Part shown: one piece after another, positions 47,695-55,985 of the stretch
Layout: each line of letters starts with the position of its first letter
Numbering within the stretch: the first letter of the stretch is position 1
NCBI RefSeq assembly: GCF_019635465.1
Contig: NZ_JAHBZK010000003.1
Coordinates: forward strand, 186,001-250,000
Direction: 5' to 3'
Length of the DNA: 64,000 nt
Origin: Hydrogenophaga sp.
Lineage (GTDB): Bacteria > Pseudomonadota > Gammaproteobacteria > Burkholderiales > Burkholderiaceae_C
Position numbers and translations under genes: made by a program
The notes under the pieces: model-generated
What the model saw: only the letters and a program-made list of their open reading frames with translations
What the model was told of the DNA's origin: nothing
The model's database searches: none

Positions 47695-48561
47695 ATGAAA
47701 CCCATTGCCATCCCCGTCGTCGCGCTGGGCGCCGGCGCCCACACCGAAGACGAGACGCTGGACTACGTGCAGATGCCGTCGGACATGCGCACCTACCAGC
47801 CACCCACGCTGCCCGAGCCGGACACCATGGCCCGCTGCCCCGGGGCGCAGCGCACCCTGCAGGCCGTGCTGGCGCAGCTGGCGCTGGCCATCGATACCGG
47901 CCGCACCGGCGCGCAGGTGCCGCTGATGAACCTGCCCGCGGCCGACCTGCGCGTGATCAACCAGATGCTGGGCGAGGGCGAAGCCAGCGCGGTGGTGGAC
48001 GGTCTCGACGGTGGCCTGCAGCTGCGCATCCAGGAGTCGGTGTTCGCCGGTATCTGGCGCGTGATCACCTGGCGTGGCGACGAGCGCATCGACGACGTGA
48101 TCGAGGTCGGCCCGGTGCCCCAGGCCCTGCGCCGTGTGGCCGAGGCCGACGCCGACAGCAGCCTGCGCCCCTGGCACGGCGCGCTGCCGCCGCAGGTGCA
48201 GAACGCGCCCATGCTGGTCGACGAGATCCACGACCAGGTGCGGCGCTGGCGGCCCGGTGACACGCCCTACGTCGTCAACCTCAGCCTGCTGCCGGTGACG
48301 CCCGAGGACATCGGGTTTCTGGACCACCGCATCGGCACCGGTCGGGTGCTGCTGCTCTCGCGCGGTTATGGCAACTGCCGCATCACGAACGCGCGCTTGC
48401 CCAACTGCTGGCGCGTGGTGTACTACAACTCCATGGACAAGGTGATCCTCAACACCGTCGAGGTGGTCGACATGCCCGAGATCGCCATGGCCGCGACCGA
48501 GGACCTGCGCGACGCGCACGAACGGCTGCTCGACCTGGTGCGCTACCTGGAGACCGCATGA
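47695..48561 (+). CDS. hoxQ: HyaF/HupH family hydrogenase assembly protein
   Basis: 288 residues. Two repeats of the HupH C-terminal domain are present, one with VPLMNLPAADLRVINQMLGEGEASAV and the other with YVVNLSLLPVTPEDIGFLDHRIGTG. The second ends GNCRITNARLPNCWRVVYYNSMD, the family signature. HoxQ works with HoxO on the small-subunit precursor. Its stop overlaps the hoxR start by four bases. Confidence 0.94.
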   Translation: MKPIAIPVVALGAGAHTEDETLDYVQMPSDMRTYQPPTLPEPDTMARCPGAQRTLQAVLAQLALAIDTGRTGAQVPLMNLPAADLRVINQMLGEGEASAVVDGLDGGLQLRIQESVFAGIWRVITWRGDERIDDVIEVGPVPQALRRVAEADADSSLRPWHGALPPQVQNAPMLVDEIHDQVRRWRPGDTPYVVNLSLLPVTPEDIGFLDHRIGTGRVLLLSRGYGNCRITNARLPNCWRVVYYNSMDKVILNTVEVVDMPEIAMAATEDLRDAHERLLDLVRYLETA

Positions 48562-48791
48562 ACACCGGCGCGTTCGAGGGCTTCGAGGGCTCCTACCTCG
48601 GCAACCGCGAGGTGCTGCGCCCGGTCTCGCGGCTCGAATGCAAGATCTGCTGGTGGGTCTATGACCCGGCGCTGGGCGATCCGGTGTGGCAGATCGAGGC
48701 CGGCACCGCGTTCGCCGACCTGCCCGCGCACTGGCGATGCCCCAACTGCGACGGCGATGCGCAGCAGTTCATGTTGCTGCCCGAGGCCTGA
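48558..48791 (+). CDS. hoxR: Rubredoxin-type protein of the hydrogenase operon
   Basis: 77 residues with two CxxC pairs, LECKICWWVYDPALGDP and WRCPNCDGDAQQF, which bind one iron. HoxR/HupI takes part in making the small-subunit clusters under oxygen and is typical of aerobic hydrogenase operons. An N-terminal extension of about 23 residues precedes the rubredoxin core. It directly abuts hoxT with no spacer. Confidence 0.95.
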   Translation: MNTGAFEGFEGSYLGNREVLRPVSRLECKICWWVYDPALGDPVWQIEAGTAFADLPAHWRCPNCDGDAQQFMLLPEA

Positions 48792-49328
48792 ATGAACACG
48801 CTGGTGAACCCGCCCGCCGATGCCGCGCGCCTCGCCACGCGGGTCGACGCGCTCGTGGCGTTCTACCTGCGCGTGCAGCGTGAGCGCATGCAGGACGTGC
48901 CGCTGCTGCACCCCGGCCTGCAGGTGCAGGCGGTGGGCTTTGAGTGGGCGGCCGTTGTCGACCAAGGGCCCGATGCCGGCGAAGCACGGGTGGCCGAAGG
49001 GGTGCTGATCACGCCGTGGTTCATGAGCCTGGTGCGCCTGCCCGAGCCGGTGCTGGACCTGCCCGCGCGCGTGGGCCTGAAGGTCACGCGCGACTTCGGG
49101 TGTGAGCGCTTCGACTTTCTTGGCGCGCACGATGCGGCGCCGGGGTATCACGAGACCTGTGCGCTGTTCTCGCCCATGGGCCGTTTCGCCTCGCAGGCGG
49201 CGGCGGTGGACACCGCACGCGAAGCGCTGGCCCTGACGCGCCCCCGAGCGAGCGCCGCACCGAGCGCGCCCGCGGTCCCTTCGCGCCGCGCCTTTCTGGC
49301 GGGGCGCCCATCGGCGGTGGCGCGATGA
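48792..49328 (+). CDS. hoxT: HupJ/HoxT hydrogenase assembly protein
   Basis: 178 residues of the [NiFe]-hydrogenase assembly chaperone family (HybE-like). The core is RMQDVPLLHPGLQVQAVGFEW followed by GVLITPWFMSLVRLP and GYHETCALFSPMGRF. HybE-like chaperones guard the large subunit and coordinate Tat export. The last 35 residues are Ala/Pro/Arg-rich and disordered, with PSRRAFLAGRP resembling a Tat motif by chance. Its stop overlaps hoxV by four bases. Confidence 0.9.
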   Translation: MNTLVNPPADAARLATRVDALVAFYLRVQRERMQDVPLLHPGLQVQAVGFEWAAVVDQGPDAGEARVAEGVLITPWFMSLVRLPEPVLDLPARVGLKVTRDFGCERFDFLGAHDAAPGYHETCALFSPMGRFASQAAAVDTAREALALTRPRASAAPSAPAVPSRRAFLAGRPSAVAR

Positions 49329-50404
49329 GCCCGAACCTGGCCGGCGGTTTGCACCTGTACCCGGGGCGCCCCGTGCCGACGGGCATCGTCGGCGGGCGCC
49401 CGGTGGGTGGCGTGGCGCTGGGCAGCGGGCTGGCGGCGGTCTCGCTGCCGGACGCCCTGGCCGCGGTGTTCAACCTGTGCGGCCATGCGCACCGCCTGTG
49501 CAGCCAGCAGGCACTGCAGGCGCTGGCACTGCCAATGGCCTGTGCCGACGATGAGGTCGCTTCCGGCCTGCGGCGCGAGACCGCGCTTGAACACACGCGG
49601 CGCATTGGCCTGGACTGGCCGCGCCTGCTGGCGCCCGAGGCGGGCCTGCACGGCGCAGCCATCGACGCACTGCGGCGCTGCCCGCTCAATGCGCCGGGCA
49701 CCGTCAGCTGGGCGGCCCTGTCCGGATGGCTGTCCAACGAGTGCCTGCGCATGCCGGCGGCGCAGTGGCTGGCGCGCTGGCAGCGCGCGGGCGTGTCGTG
49801 GCTCAAGGGCTGGAGTGCCGGGCGCGAGGGTTGGCTGGCCAGCCTGCTGCACGAGGCGCAACCCGCCGACGTTGACTTGCCCTGGCAGGGGGCGCAGGCG
49901 CTGCACGCCGGCAACGTTGATGCCCAGCGTCTGGACGCCGCCATGGCCGCCGCCCGCGACGGCGATTGCACGGCCTGGGCCGGCCGGCCCGTGCACACAG
50001 GCCACTGGTGCCGCGCCAGCGCGCAGGCACCGGCCCCCACCAGTGCCTGGGGCCTGCTGGGCAGTCGCCTGGCCGAACTGGCGCAACTGGCCACGCTGGA
50101 ACCCACGCAGCCCTTGCCCCTCGCATGGGGCGCGCAGCGCACCGGCGAGCGCAGCGCGATCGCCTGGGTCGAGATGGCGCGTGGCCTGCTGGTGCACCGC
50201 GTGGTGCTCGACGCCACGGGCACGCGCGTTGCGCAATGCCAGGTGCTGGCGCCCACCGACTGGAACTGGCACCCCGAGGGTGTGGCCGCGCAGGCGCTGG
50301 CGGCGCTGCGTGGGTCGTTGCAAGGTGTTCAGGCGCGGCTGCTCGTCGCCGCCTTCGACCCCTGCCTGGCGGTCGAGATCGCGCGGGAGGACGGCCATGC
50401 ATGA
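49325..50404 (+). CDS. hoxV: HupK/HoxV cofactor-assembly scaffold
   Basis: 359 residues. The protein is a degenerate relative of the hydrogenase large subunit: FNLCGHAHRLCSQQAL retains two cysteines around the place of the first CxxC, and the C-terminal AAFDPCLAVEI retains only one of the last pair. HoxV is a scaffold on which the Fe(CN)2CO unit is handed to HoxG. It lacks an extension for protease cleavage, as expected. It overlaps hypA by eight bases. Confidence 0.9.
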   Translation: MSPNLAGGLHLYPGRPVPTGIVGGRPVGGVALGSGLAAVSLPDALAAVFNLCGHAHRLCSQQALQALALPMACADDEVASGLRRETALEHTRRIGLDWPRLLAPEAGLHGAAIDALRRCPLNAPGTVSWAALSGWLSNECLRMPAAQWLARWQRAGVSWLKGWSAGREGWLASLLHEAQPADVDLPWQGAQALHAGNVDAQRLDAAMAAARDGDCTAWAGRPVHTGHWCRASAQAPAPTSAWGLLGSRLAELAQLATLEPTQPLPLAWGAQRTGERSAIAWVEMARGLLVHRVVLDATGTRVAQCQVLAPTDWNWHPEGVAAQALAALRGSLQGVQARLLVAAFDPCLAVEIAREDGHA

Positions 50405-50744
50405 AGCCAGCCTTGCCGGGGGCGTGCTGCAGCTGGTGGAAGACGCCGCGCGCCGTGAGGGTTTCAGCCGCCTGCTGGCCCTGCGCCTGCAGGCCGGGCA
50501 GCTGTCGGGGGTGGACGTGCGCGCCCTGCGTTTCGCGCTCGACGCCCTGGCCCCCGGCACGCTGCTCGACGGCGCGAATATCCAGATCGAGGAACCCCCT
50601 GGCCAGGCCTGGTGTCTGGACTGTGCCGTGACCGTGGTCATGGCGCGCCGGGGCGACGCCTGCCCGCAGTGCGGCGGCCACCACCTGCACGCCACCGGCG
50701 GGCAGGAATTGCGCGTGCTCGACATGCGCGTGAGCGACGAATGA
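50397..50744 (+). CDS. hypA: Nickel metallochaperone HypA
   Basis: 115 residues starting MHEASLAGGV, where His2 and Glu3 bind nickel. The zinc site is CLDC and CPQC (residues about 73-94). It inserts Ni2+ into the large subunit with HypB. The ATG at 50397 is the only one giving the conserved MHE start. It overlaps hoxV by eight bases and precedes hypB by 15, opening the hyp section of the island. Confidence 0.95.
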   Translation: MHEASLAGGVLQLVEDAARREGFSRLLALRLQAGQLSGVDVRALRFALDALAPGTLLDGANIQIEEPPGQAWCLDCAVTVVMARRGDACPQCGGHHLHATGGQELRVLDMRVSDE

Positions 50745-50759
50745 CCGAAGGAGACAGCC

Positions 50760-51752
50760 ATGTGTGTCGTATGCGGATGCAGTGAAACCGGGGCCGGGCA
50801 GCCGGCCCACCACACCCACCATGCCCATCACCCGCAACCCGGTGAACAGGCCGGCGAGCTGCACTTCGGTGCGGGCGCCGCGCGCGTGTCGGTGCCGGGC
50901 CTGAGCCAGGAGCGCGCCTTGCGCATTGAGACCGACATCCTGGGCGCCAACGACCGGGTGGCCCGCGACAACCGGGTCCATTTCGCGGCCCATGGCGTGA
51001 CGGCCCTGAACCTGGTCTCCAGCCCGGGCTCGGGCAAGACCACGCTGCTGTGCGCAACCATCGATGCCCTGCGCCAGCGCGACCCGCAGCGCCCGGTGAT
51101 GGTGATCGAGGGCGACCAGCAGACCAGCTTCGACGCCGAGCGCATCCGCGCCACGGGCGCACCGGCGATCCAGGTCAACACCGGCAAGGGTTGCCACCTC
51201 GATGCGCCCATGGTGGCCGAGGCCTTTGCCCGCCTGCACGAACACGGCGATGGCCACGGCCACCCACATACCCATTCGCACAGCCATGCCCACGCTGGCG
51301 CACTGCTGTTCATCGAGAACGTCGGCAACCTGGTCTGCCCCGCCGTGTGGGACCTGGGCGAAGCCGCCAAGGTGGCCGTGCTGTCGGTCACCGAGGGCGA
51401 GGACAAGCCGCTTAAGTACCCTGACATGTTCGCCGCGGCGCGCCTCATGGTGCTCAACAAGATCGACCTGCTGCCGCACGTGCGCTTTGACGTGGCGCGC
51501 TGCGTGGCGCTGGCGCGTCGCGTCAACCCGGCGATCGAGGTGATCCAGCTCTCGGCCACCACGGGCGAGGGCATGGACGCCTGGCTGCACTGGCTCGACC
51601 ACGCCAGCGGCCATGCCCACGATCACGGACACGACCATGCCCACGACCACGCACCCGCCGAGGCACGCGCCTTGCGCGAGCGTGTGCAGCAGCTCGAACG
51701 CGAACTGGCGCAGGCCCAACAGGCCCTGAGCGCGCAAGGTCATGCAGCCTGA
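50760..51752 (+). CDS. hypB: Hydrogenase nickel GTPase HypB with three His-rich regions
   Basis: 330 residues. The N-terminal CVVCGC motif (2-7) is the high-affinity nickel site. A His-rich stretch covers 17-24. The G domain has Walker [10 protein letters not shown] (88-95), [13 protein letters not shown] and NKIDLLP (233-239). A second His-rich insert lies inside the G domain at 160-179 between GKGCHLDAP and LLFIENVGN, and a third follows the G domain at 281-297, ahead of a coiled-coil tail to 330. HypB supplies nickel in a GTP-dependent step; the His-rich parts store nickel. Most HypB proteins have only the N-terminal His region. Confidence 0.95.
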   Translation: MCVVCGCSETGAGQPAHHTHHAHHPQPGEQAGELHFGAGAARVSVPGLSQERALRIETDILGANDRVARDNRVHFAAHGVTALNLVSSPGSGKTTLLCATIDALRQRDPQRPVMVIEGDQQTSFDAERIRATGAPAIQVNTGKGCHLDAPMVAEAFARLHEHGDGHGHPHTHSHSHAHAGALLFIENVGNLVCPAVWDLGEAAKVAVLSVTEGEDKPLKYPDMFAAARLMVLNKIDLLPHVRFDVARCVALARRVNPAIEVIQLSATTGEGMDAWLHWLDHASGHAHDHGHDHAHDHAPAEARALRERVQQLERELAQAQQALSAQGHAA

Positions 51753-52926
51753 CCCATCCGTCGCGGTGCTGGCCTGCGGGGCCTGGCTCAAGAACGCGGC
51801 CTGCCTGTGGCTCAACGGGCGCGCGCACTGGTCGCCGGTGCACGGCGATCTGGGGGAGCCGGGTGCCTGCGAAGCGCTCGACGCCTCGCTGCGCGCGCTG
51901 ATCGCGCAGGCCGAAGCGGCGGGCACGCCGGTGCAGCGCATCGCGCACGACCTGCACCCCGACTTCTTCAGCACGCAGCTGGCACGGCGCCTGGCCGATG
52001 AACTGGGCGTGCCCGCGATCGGCGTGCAGCACCACCACGCCCACCTGGCGGCGGTGCTGGCCGAACATGGCCTGCACGAACCGGTGGTGGGCCTGGCCCT
52101 GGACGGCGTGGGTCTGGGCACCGATGGCCAGGCCTGGGGTGGCGAGCTGCTGTGGTTGCACGCAGCCAACTGGCGGCGCCTGGGGCATTTGCGGCCGCTG
52201 GCCCTGCCCGGTGGCGACCGCGCCGCGCGCGAGCCCTGGCGCATGGCGGCCAGCGCTTTGCATGCGCTCGGCCGTGGCGCCGAAATTCCTGCCCGCTTTG
52301 CGCCGCTGGTGGGCGAGCCGCTTGCACGCGGTGTGCAGCAGCTGCTCGATCGTGGGCTGCAGTCGCCGCCCAGCACCGGCGCCGGCCGCTGGTTCGACGC
52401 CGCCGCCGCCGCGCTGGGCCTGTGTGTGCGCCAGCAGGACGAGGCCCAGGCGCCAATGGCGCTGGAGCAGGCCGCTGCGCGCGCGCTGGCCGCCGGTGTG
52501 CCAGTGACGCACCAGGTGCGCGATGTGGGGCCAGAGCAGGTGCTCGACTGGCAGCCCCTGTTGTCGCCGCTGTTCGATGTCCTGCCCCGCGATGTCGATC
52601 GCGCGGCACTTGGCTTTCACCTCGCGCTGGCCGACGCCCTGGTCGCCTGGGCCGTCACCGCCGCGCGTGTGCAGCGGGTGCGGCACGTCGCGCTGGGCGG
52701 TGGCTGTTTCTTCAACCGCATCCTGAGCGAGCGCGTGACCCAGGGTCTGCGCGACGCAGGGCTGCACGTGCTCACCACGGGCGGGCACGGCTGCGGTGAC
52801 GCCGGTCTTGCCCTGGGGCAGGCCTGGGTGGCCGCCCATACCCCGCCATCCGCGCTGCCCGCCCTGCCTGCGCAGACCGCGCCCGCTGCGTCCAACGTCG
52901 ACAAGGAGATCGCCCCATGTGTCTAG
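51742..52926 (+). CDS. hypF: Short HypF carbamoyltransferase (Kae1-like domain only)
   Basis: 394 residues, against about 750 for full HypF. Only the Kae1/TobZ-like carbamoyltransferase part is present, with [15 protein letters not shown] (metal-binding histidines), [20 protein letters not shown] and [17 protein letters not shown]. The acylphosphatase, zinc-finger and YrdC-like domains are missing. I recall a truncated, still functional HypF from Ralstonia eutropha of similar size, so this is probably a real short form and not a broken gene: the frame overlaps hypB by 11 bases and hypC by 10. It helps make the cyanide ligands. Confidence 0.9.
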   Translation: MQPDPSVAVLACGAWLKNAACLWLNGRAHWSPVHGDLGEPGACEALDASLRALIAQAEAAGTPVQRIAHDLHPDFFSTQLARRLADELGVPAIGVQHHHAHLAAVLAEHGLHEPVVGLALDGVGLGTDGQAWGGELLWLHAANWRRLGHLRPLALPGGDRAAREPWRMAASALHALGRGAEIPARFAPLVGEPLARGVQQLLDRGLQSPPSTGAGRWFDAAAAALGLCVRQQDEAQAPMALEQAAARALAAGVPVTHQVRDVGPEQVLDWQPLLSPLFDVLPRDVDRAALGFHLALADALVAWAVTAARVQRVRHVALGGGCFFNRILSERVTQGLRDAGLHVLTTGGHGCGDAGLALGQAWVAAHTPPSALPALPAQTAPAASNVDKEIAPCV

Positions 52927-53153
52927 CCATTCCCGCTCTGCTGGTCCAGCGCGGCCCCGGTGATCAGGCCGTGGTCGACCTGGGCGGCATCCGCAAACCG
53001 GTCAGCGTGGCGCTGGTGCCCGACGCCCGCGAAGGCGACTACGTCATCGTGCACGTGGGCCACGCGATCGGCGTGGTCGACCCCGAGGAAGCGGCGCGCA
53101 CCCTGGCCCTGTTCGCCGAGCTGGGCCACACACCCACGGAGACATCCGCATGA
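52917..53153 (+). CDS. hypC: Hydrogenase maturation factor HypC
   Basis: 78 residues beginning [10 protein letters not shown], with the essential Cys2 that binds the iron unit. VSVALVPDAREGDYVIVHVGHAIGVVD is the OB-fold signature. HypC forms the complex with HypD on which Fe(CN)2CO is made. It overlaps hypF by ten bases and hypD by four. Confidence 0.96.
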   Translation: MCLAIPALLVQRGPGDQAVVDLGGIRKPVSVALVPDAREGDYVIVHVGHAIGVVDPEEAARTLALFAELGHTPTETSA

Positions 53154-54313
53154 AGTACATCGACGAATTCCGCGACGGCGCGCTGGCGCGCCGCATCGCC
53201 GACGGCATCGCGGCCGATGCGGAACCGGCACGCAACTACCGCTTCATGGAGTTCTGCGGCGGCCACACCCACGCCATCGCCCGCTACGGCGTGCTCGAGT
53301 TGCTGCCGCCCAACCTGCGCATGATCCATGGCCCGGGTTGCCCGGTGTGCGTGCTGCCCATCGGCCGCGTCGACATGGCGATCGAGCTGGCTTTGAAGCA
53401 CGACGTGACGCTGTGCACCTATGGCGACACGATGCGCGTGCCGGCCTCGGACAGCCTCTCGCTCATGCGCGCCAAGGCGCGCGGTGGCGACATCCGCATG
53501 GTCTATTCCGCGGCCGATGCGCTGGCGCTGGCGCGCCAGATGCCCGAGCGGCAGGTGGTCTTCTTTGCCATCGGCTTCGAGACCACCACGCCGCCGACCG
53601 CGCTGGTGATTCGCGACGCCGCCCGTGACGGCGTGCCGAACTTCAGCGTGATGTGCAACCACGTGCTGACGCCGCCGGCCATCCGGGCCATCCTCGACGG
53701 CGCCGACGCCGGCGAGACCTCGACCATCGACGGTTTTGTCGGCCCCGCGCACGTGAGCATCGTGATCGGCTCGGACCCCTACGCGCGGTTTGCGCGCGAG
53801 TACCGCAAGCCGGTGGTCATCGCCGGCTTCGAGCCGCTGGACGTGCTGCAGGCGATCCGCATGCTGGTGCGCCAGGTCAACGAAGGGCGCGCCGAGGTCG
53901 AGAACGAATTCACCCGCGCCGTCACCGCCGACGGCAACCTGCACGCGCAGGCCCTGATGGACGAGGTCTTCGAGCTGCGCGAGGCCTTCGAGTGGCGCGG
54001 CCTGGGCACCATGCCGTCATCGGCGCTGCGCATCCGCGAGGCCTACCGCGACTTCGACGCCGAGCACCGTTTTGGCCTGGCCTATCGCAGCGTGCGCGAC
54101 AACAAGGCCTGCGAGTGCGGCGCCATCCTGCGCGGCGTCAAACGCCCGCAGGACTGCCGCATCTTCGGCACCGTGTGCACGCCCGAGAACCCGATCGGCT
54201 CGTGCATGGTGTCCAGCGAAGGGGCCTGCGCCGCGCACTACACCTACGGCCGGTTTCGCGACATCGCGGTGGTCGGTGAAGCGGCCGGTCATGCCGAGGA
54301 GGTGACGCCATGA
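53150..54313 (+). CDS. hypD: Hydrogenase maturation factor HypD
   Basis: 387 residues. Conserved HypD motifs are seen in order: FMEFCGGHTHAIARYG, HGPGCPVCVLPIGRVD (active-site cysteines) and GFETTTPPTA. The four 4Fe-4S ligands in the C-terminal third lie in ACECGAILRGVKRPQDC, FGTVCTP and GSCMVSSEGAC. It assembles Fe(CN)2CO with HypC and HypE. Four-base overlaps couple it to both neighbours. Confidence 0.97.
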   Translation: MKYIDEFRDGALARRIADGIAADAEPARNYRFMEFCGGHTHAIARYGVLELLPPNLRMIHGPGCPVCVLPIGRVDMAIELALKHDVTLCTYGDTMRVPASDSLSLMRAKARGGDIRMVYSAADALALARQMPERQVVFFAIGFETTTPPTALVIRDAARDGVPNFSVMCNHVLTPPAIRAILDGADAGETSTIDGFVGPAHVSIVIGSDPYARFAREYRKPVVIAGFEPLDVLQAIRMLVRQVNEGRAEVENEFTRAVTADGNLHAQALMDEVFELREAFEWRGLGTMPSSALRIREAYRDFDAEHRFGLAYRSVRDNKACECGAILRGVKRPQDCRIFGTVCTPENPIGSCMVSSEGACAAHYTYGRFRDIAVVGEAAGHAEEVTP

Positions 54314-55431
54314 AGATCGATCACGACAACCCGCCTGGCGCGGGCACCCAGGTGGCTTCGGCGACCCGGCCGGTGAAAGCCGGCTACACCCGTGCGCTCG
54401 ACATTCGCCACGGCGTGGTCGACATGAGCCACGGCGCAGGCGGCAAGGCGGCGGCCCAGCTCATCGCGGAGCTGTTCGCGCCGGAGCTGGCCAACCCGTT
54501 CCTCGGTCAGGGCGACGACGGTGCCGCGCTGCCCCTGCCCGGGTTCGACCCGGCCGGTGGCGAGCTGGTGATGGCCACCGATGCGCACGTGGTGTCGCCG
54601 CTGTTCTTTCCGGGCGGCGACCTGGGTTGCCTGGCGGTGCACGGCACCATCAACGACGTCGCCATGCTGGGCGCGCGCCCGCTGTACCTGAGCGCGAGCT
54701 TCATCCTCGAAGAGGGGTTTGCGCTGGCCGATCTGCAGCGCCTGGTGCGCTCCATGGGGCGCGCCGCGGCCGAGGCGGGCGTGCCCGTCGTCACCGGCGA
54801 CACCAAAGTGGTGGAGCGCGGCAAGGGCGACGGGGTGTTCATCAGCACCACCGGCGTCGGCGTGCGCGCGCCGGGCCTGGCCATTGGCGGAGCGCAGGCC
54901 CGCGCGGGCGACGCGATCCTGGTATCGGGCACGGTGGGCGACCACGGGCTGGCGGTGCTGTCGCAGCGCGAGTCGCTGGCCTTTGACACCACCATCGTCA
55001 GCGACACCGCGGCCCTGCACACCCTGGTGGCCGACCTGTTGGCCGCTGCACCCGGTGGCGTGCGCGTGCTGCGCGACCCCACGCGCGGCGGCCTGGCCAC
55101 CACGCTCAACGAAATCGCGCAGCAGTCCGGCGTCGGCATGCGGCTGCAGGAGGCCGCCATTCCGGTCACGCCGCAGGTGGACGCCGCCTGCGAGCTGCTG
55201 GGCCTGGACCCGCTGTACGTGGCCAACGAAGGCAAGCTGATCGCGATCTGCGCGCCCGAGGCGGCCGAGGTCGTGCTGGGCGCGATGCGCCGGCATCCGC
55301 TGGGGCAGCAGGCTGCGCGCATCGGCACGGTCACGACCGACCCGCACCATTTCGTGCAGATGGACACCCGCTTTGGCGGACGCCGCGTGGTGGACTGGCT
55401 CAGCGCCGAGCCCCTGCCGCGCATTTGCTGA
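54310..55431 (+). CDS. hypE: Hydrogenase maturation factor HypE
   Basis: 373 residues of the PurM-like ATPase family. The C-terminal PRIC ends in the invariant cysteine that carries the thiocarbamate, later dehydrated to thiocyanate. The ATP site includes FLGQGDDGAALPLPG and VTGDTKVVERGKGDGVFI. The N-terminal 38 residues before MSHGAGGKAAAQLIAELF are longer than in most HypE; no better in-frame ATG lies closer to the core. It precedes an unknown gene by 17 bases. Confidence 0.96.
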   Translation: MKIDHDNPPGAGTQVASATRPVKAGYTRALDIRHGVVDMSHGAGGKAAAQLIAELFAPELANPFLGQGDDGAALPLPGFDPAGGELVMATDAHVVSPLFFPGGDLGCLAVHGTINDVAMLGARPLYLSASFILEEGFALADLQRLVRSMGRAAAEAGVPVVTGDTKVVERGKGDGVFISTTGVGVRAPGLAIGGAQARAGDAILVSGTVGDHGLAVLSQRESLAFDTTIVSDTAALHTLVADLLAAAPGGVRVLRDPTRGGLATTLNEIAQQSGVGMRLQEAAIPVTPQVDAACELLGLDPLYVANEGKLIAICAPEAAEVVLGAMRRHPLGQQAARIGTVTTDPHHFVQMDTRFGGRRVVDWLSAEPLPRIC

Positions 55432-55448
55432 CACCGATCGGAAGCGGC

Positions 55449-55985
55449 TTGGCCTATCGCAAGACCGAGGCAGGGCGCGCGGCCATTGCGCAACGCAGCC
55501 CGGCGCTGACACCCGCCCTGCGGCGCGTGCTCATCGTCGTCAACGGCGCCGAAGGGGCCGCCGCGCTGGCGGCGCTGGGCGTCCCCGATGTCGAGCTGCA
55601 CTTGCAGACCCTGTTGCGCGACGGGTTGATCGAGGCGGTTGACGTGGCGGTGACTGCGCCGCCTGCCACTACGCCCGCACCGGTGTCCGAGTCAGTGCCC
55701 GAACCGCCGCCGGTGATCGACGCGCTGGCCTTGCAGCGCCTGGCCCTGCAGACGCTGGCGCCCCATTTCGGGCCCGACACGCCGCGCGTGATCGAGCCCT
55801 TGCGCCAGCCGCACACCGTCACCAGCGCGCGCGCGGCGCTGGACGACATCGCCTCGCGCCTGGCCATCTACATGGGGCGGCGCCAGGCCGGCCAGATCCT
55901 CAGTGCCTTGTACGCGCTGATCGAGGAGGCCACTCCTACAATGCCGACGACCCCTCAACGTTCTTCCAACGGCGCCCCCAAGTGA
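55449..55985 (+). CDS. Unknown 178-residue protein between hypE and hoxA
   Basis: 178 residues from the TTG at 55449, giving MAYRKTEAGRAAIAQRS, a start pattern I associate with small Burkholderiales proteins; a TTG at 55425 would add eight residues. Residues 1-62 look like a winged-helix-like domain (LTPALRRVLIVVNGAEGAAALAALG...LHLQTLLRDGLIE). A Pro/Thr/Val linker (about 65-90) follows, then a helical domain with VTSARAALDDIASRLAIYMGRRQAGQILSALYALIEE. There are no catalytic residues. It lies where hypX is found in Ralstonia eutropha and overlaps hoxA by four bases. No HypX is present in the window. Confidence 0.75.
   Translation: MAYRKTEAGRAAIAQRSPALTPALRRVLIVVNGAEGAAALAALGVPDVELHLQTLLRDGLIEAVDVAVTAPPATTPAPVSESVPEPPPVIDALALQRLALQTLAPHFGPDTPRVIEPLRQPHTVTSARAALDDIASRLAIYMGRRQAGQILSALYALIEEATPTMPTTPQRSSNGAPK

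Noticed and set aside
49240-49320. Tat-like motif RRAFLAG near the HoxT C-terminus as a signal peptide
   Set aside because: It is at the C-terminal end in a disordered Ala/Pro tail, with no following hydrophobic segment and no protein start.
51240-51660. CRISPR or tandem repeat suggested by CAC/CAT-rich DNA in hypB
   Set aside because: It is irregular coding sequence for histidine-rich segments, with no direct repeats separated by spacers. No CRISPR array was seen anywhere in the window.
51742-52926. hypF as a pseudogene or frameshift product
   Set aside because: The ends overlap hypB and hypC neatly, the domain is complete, and no remnants of the missing domains are visible upstream.
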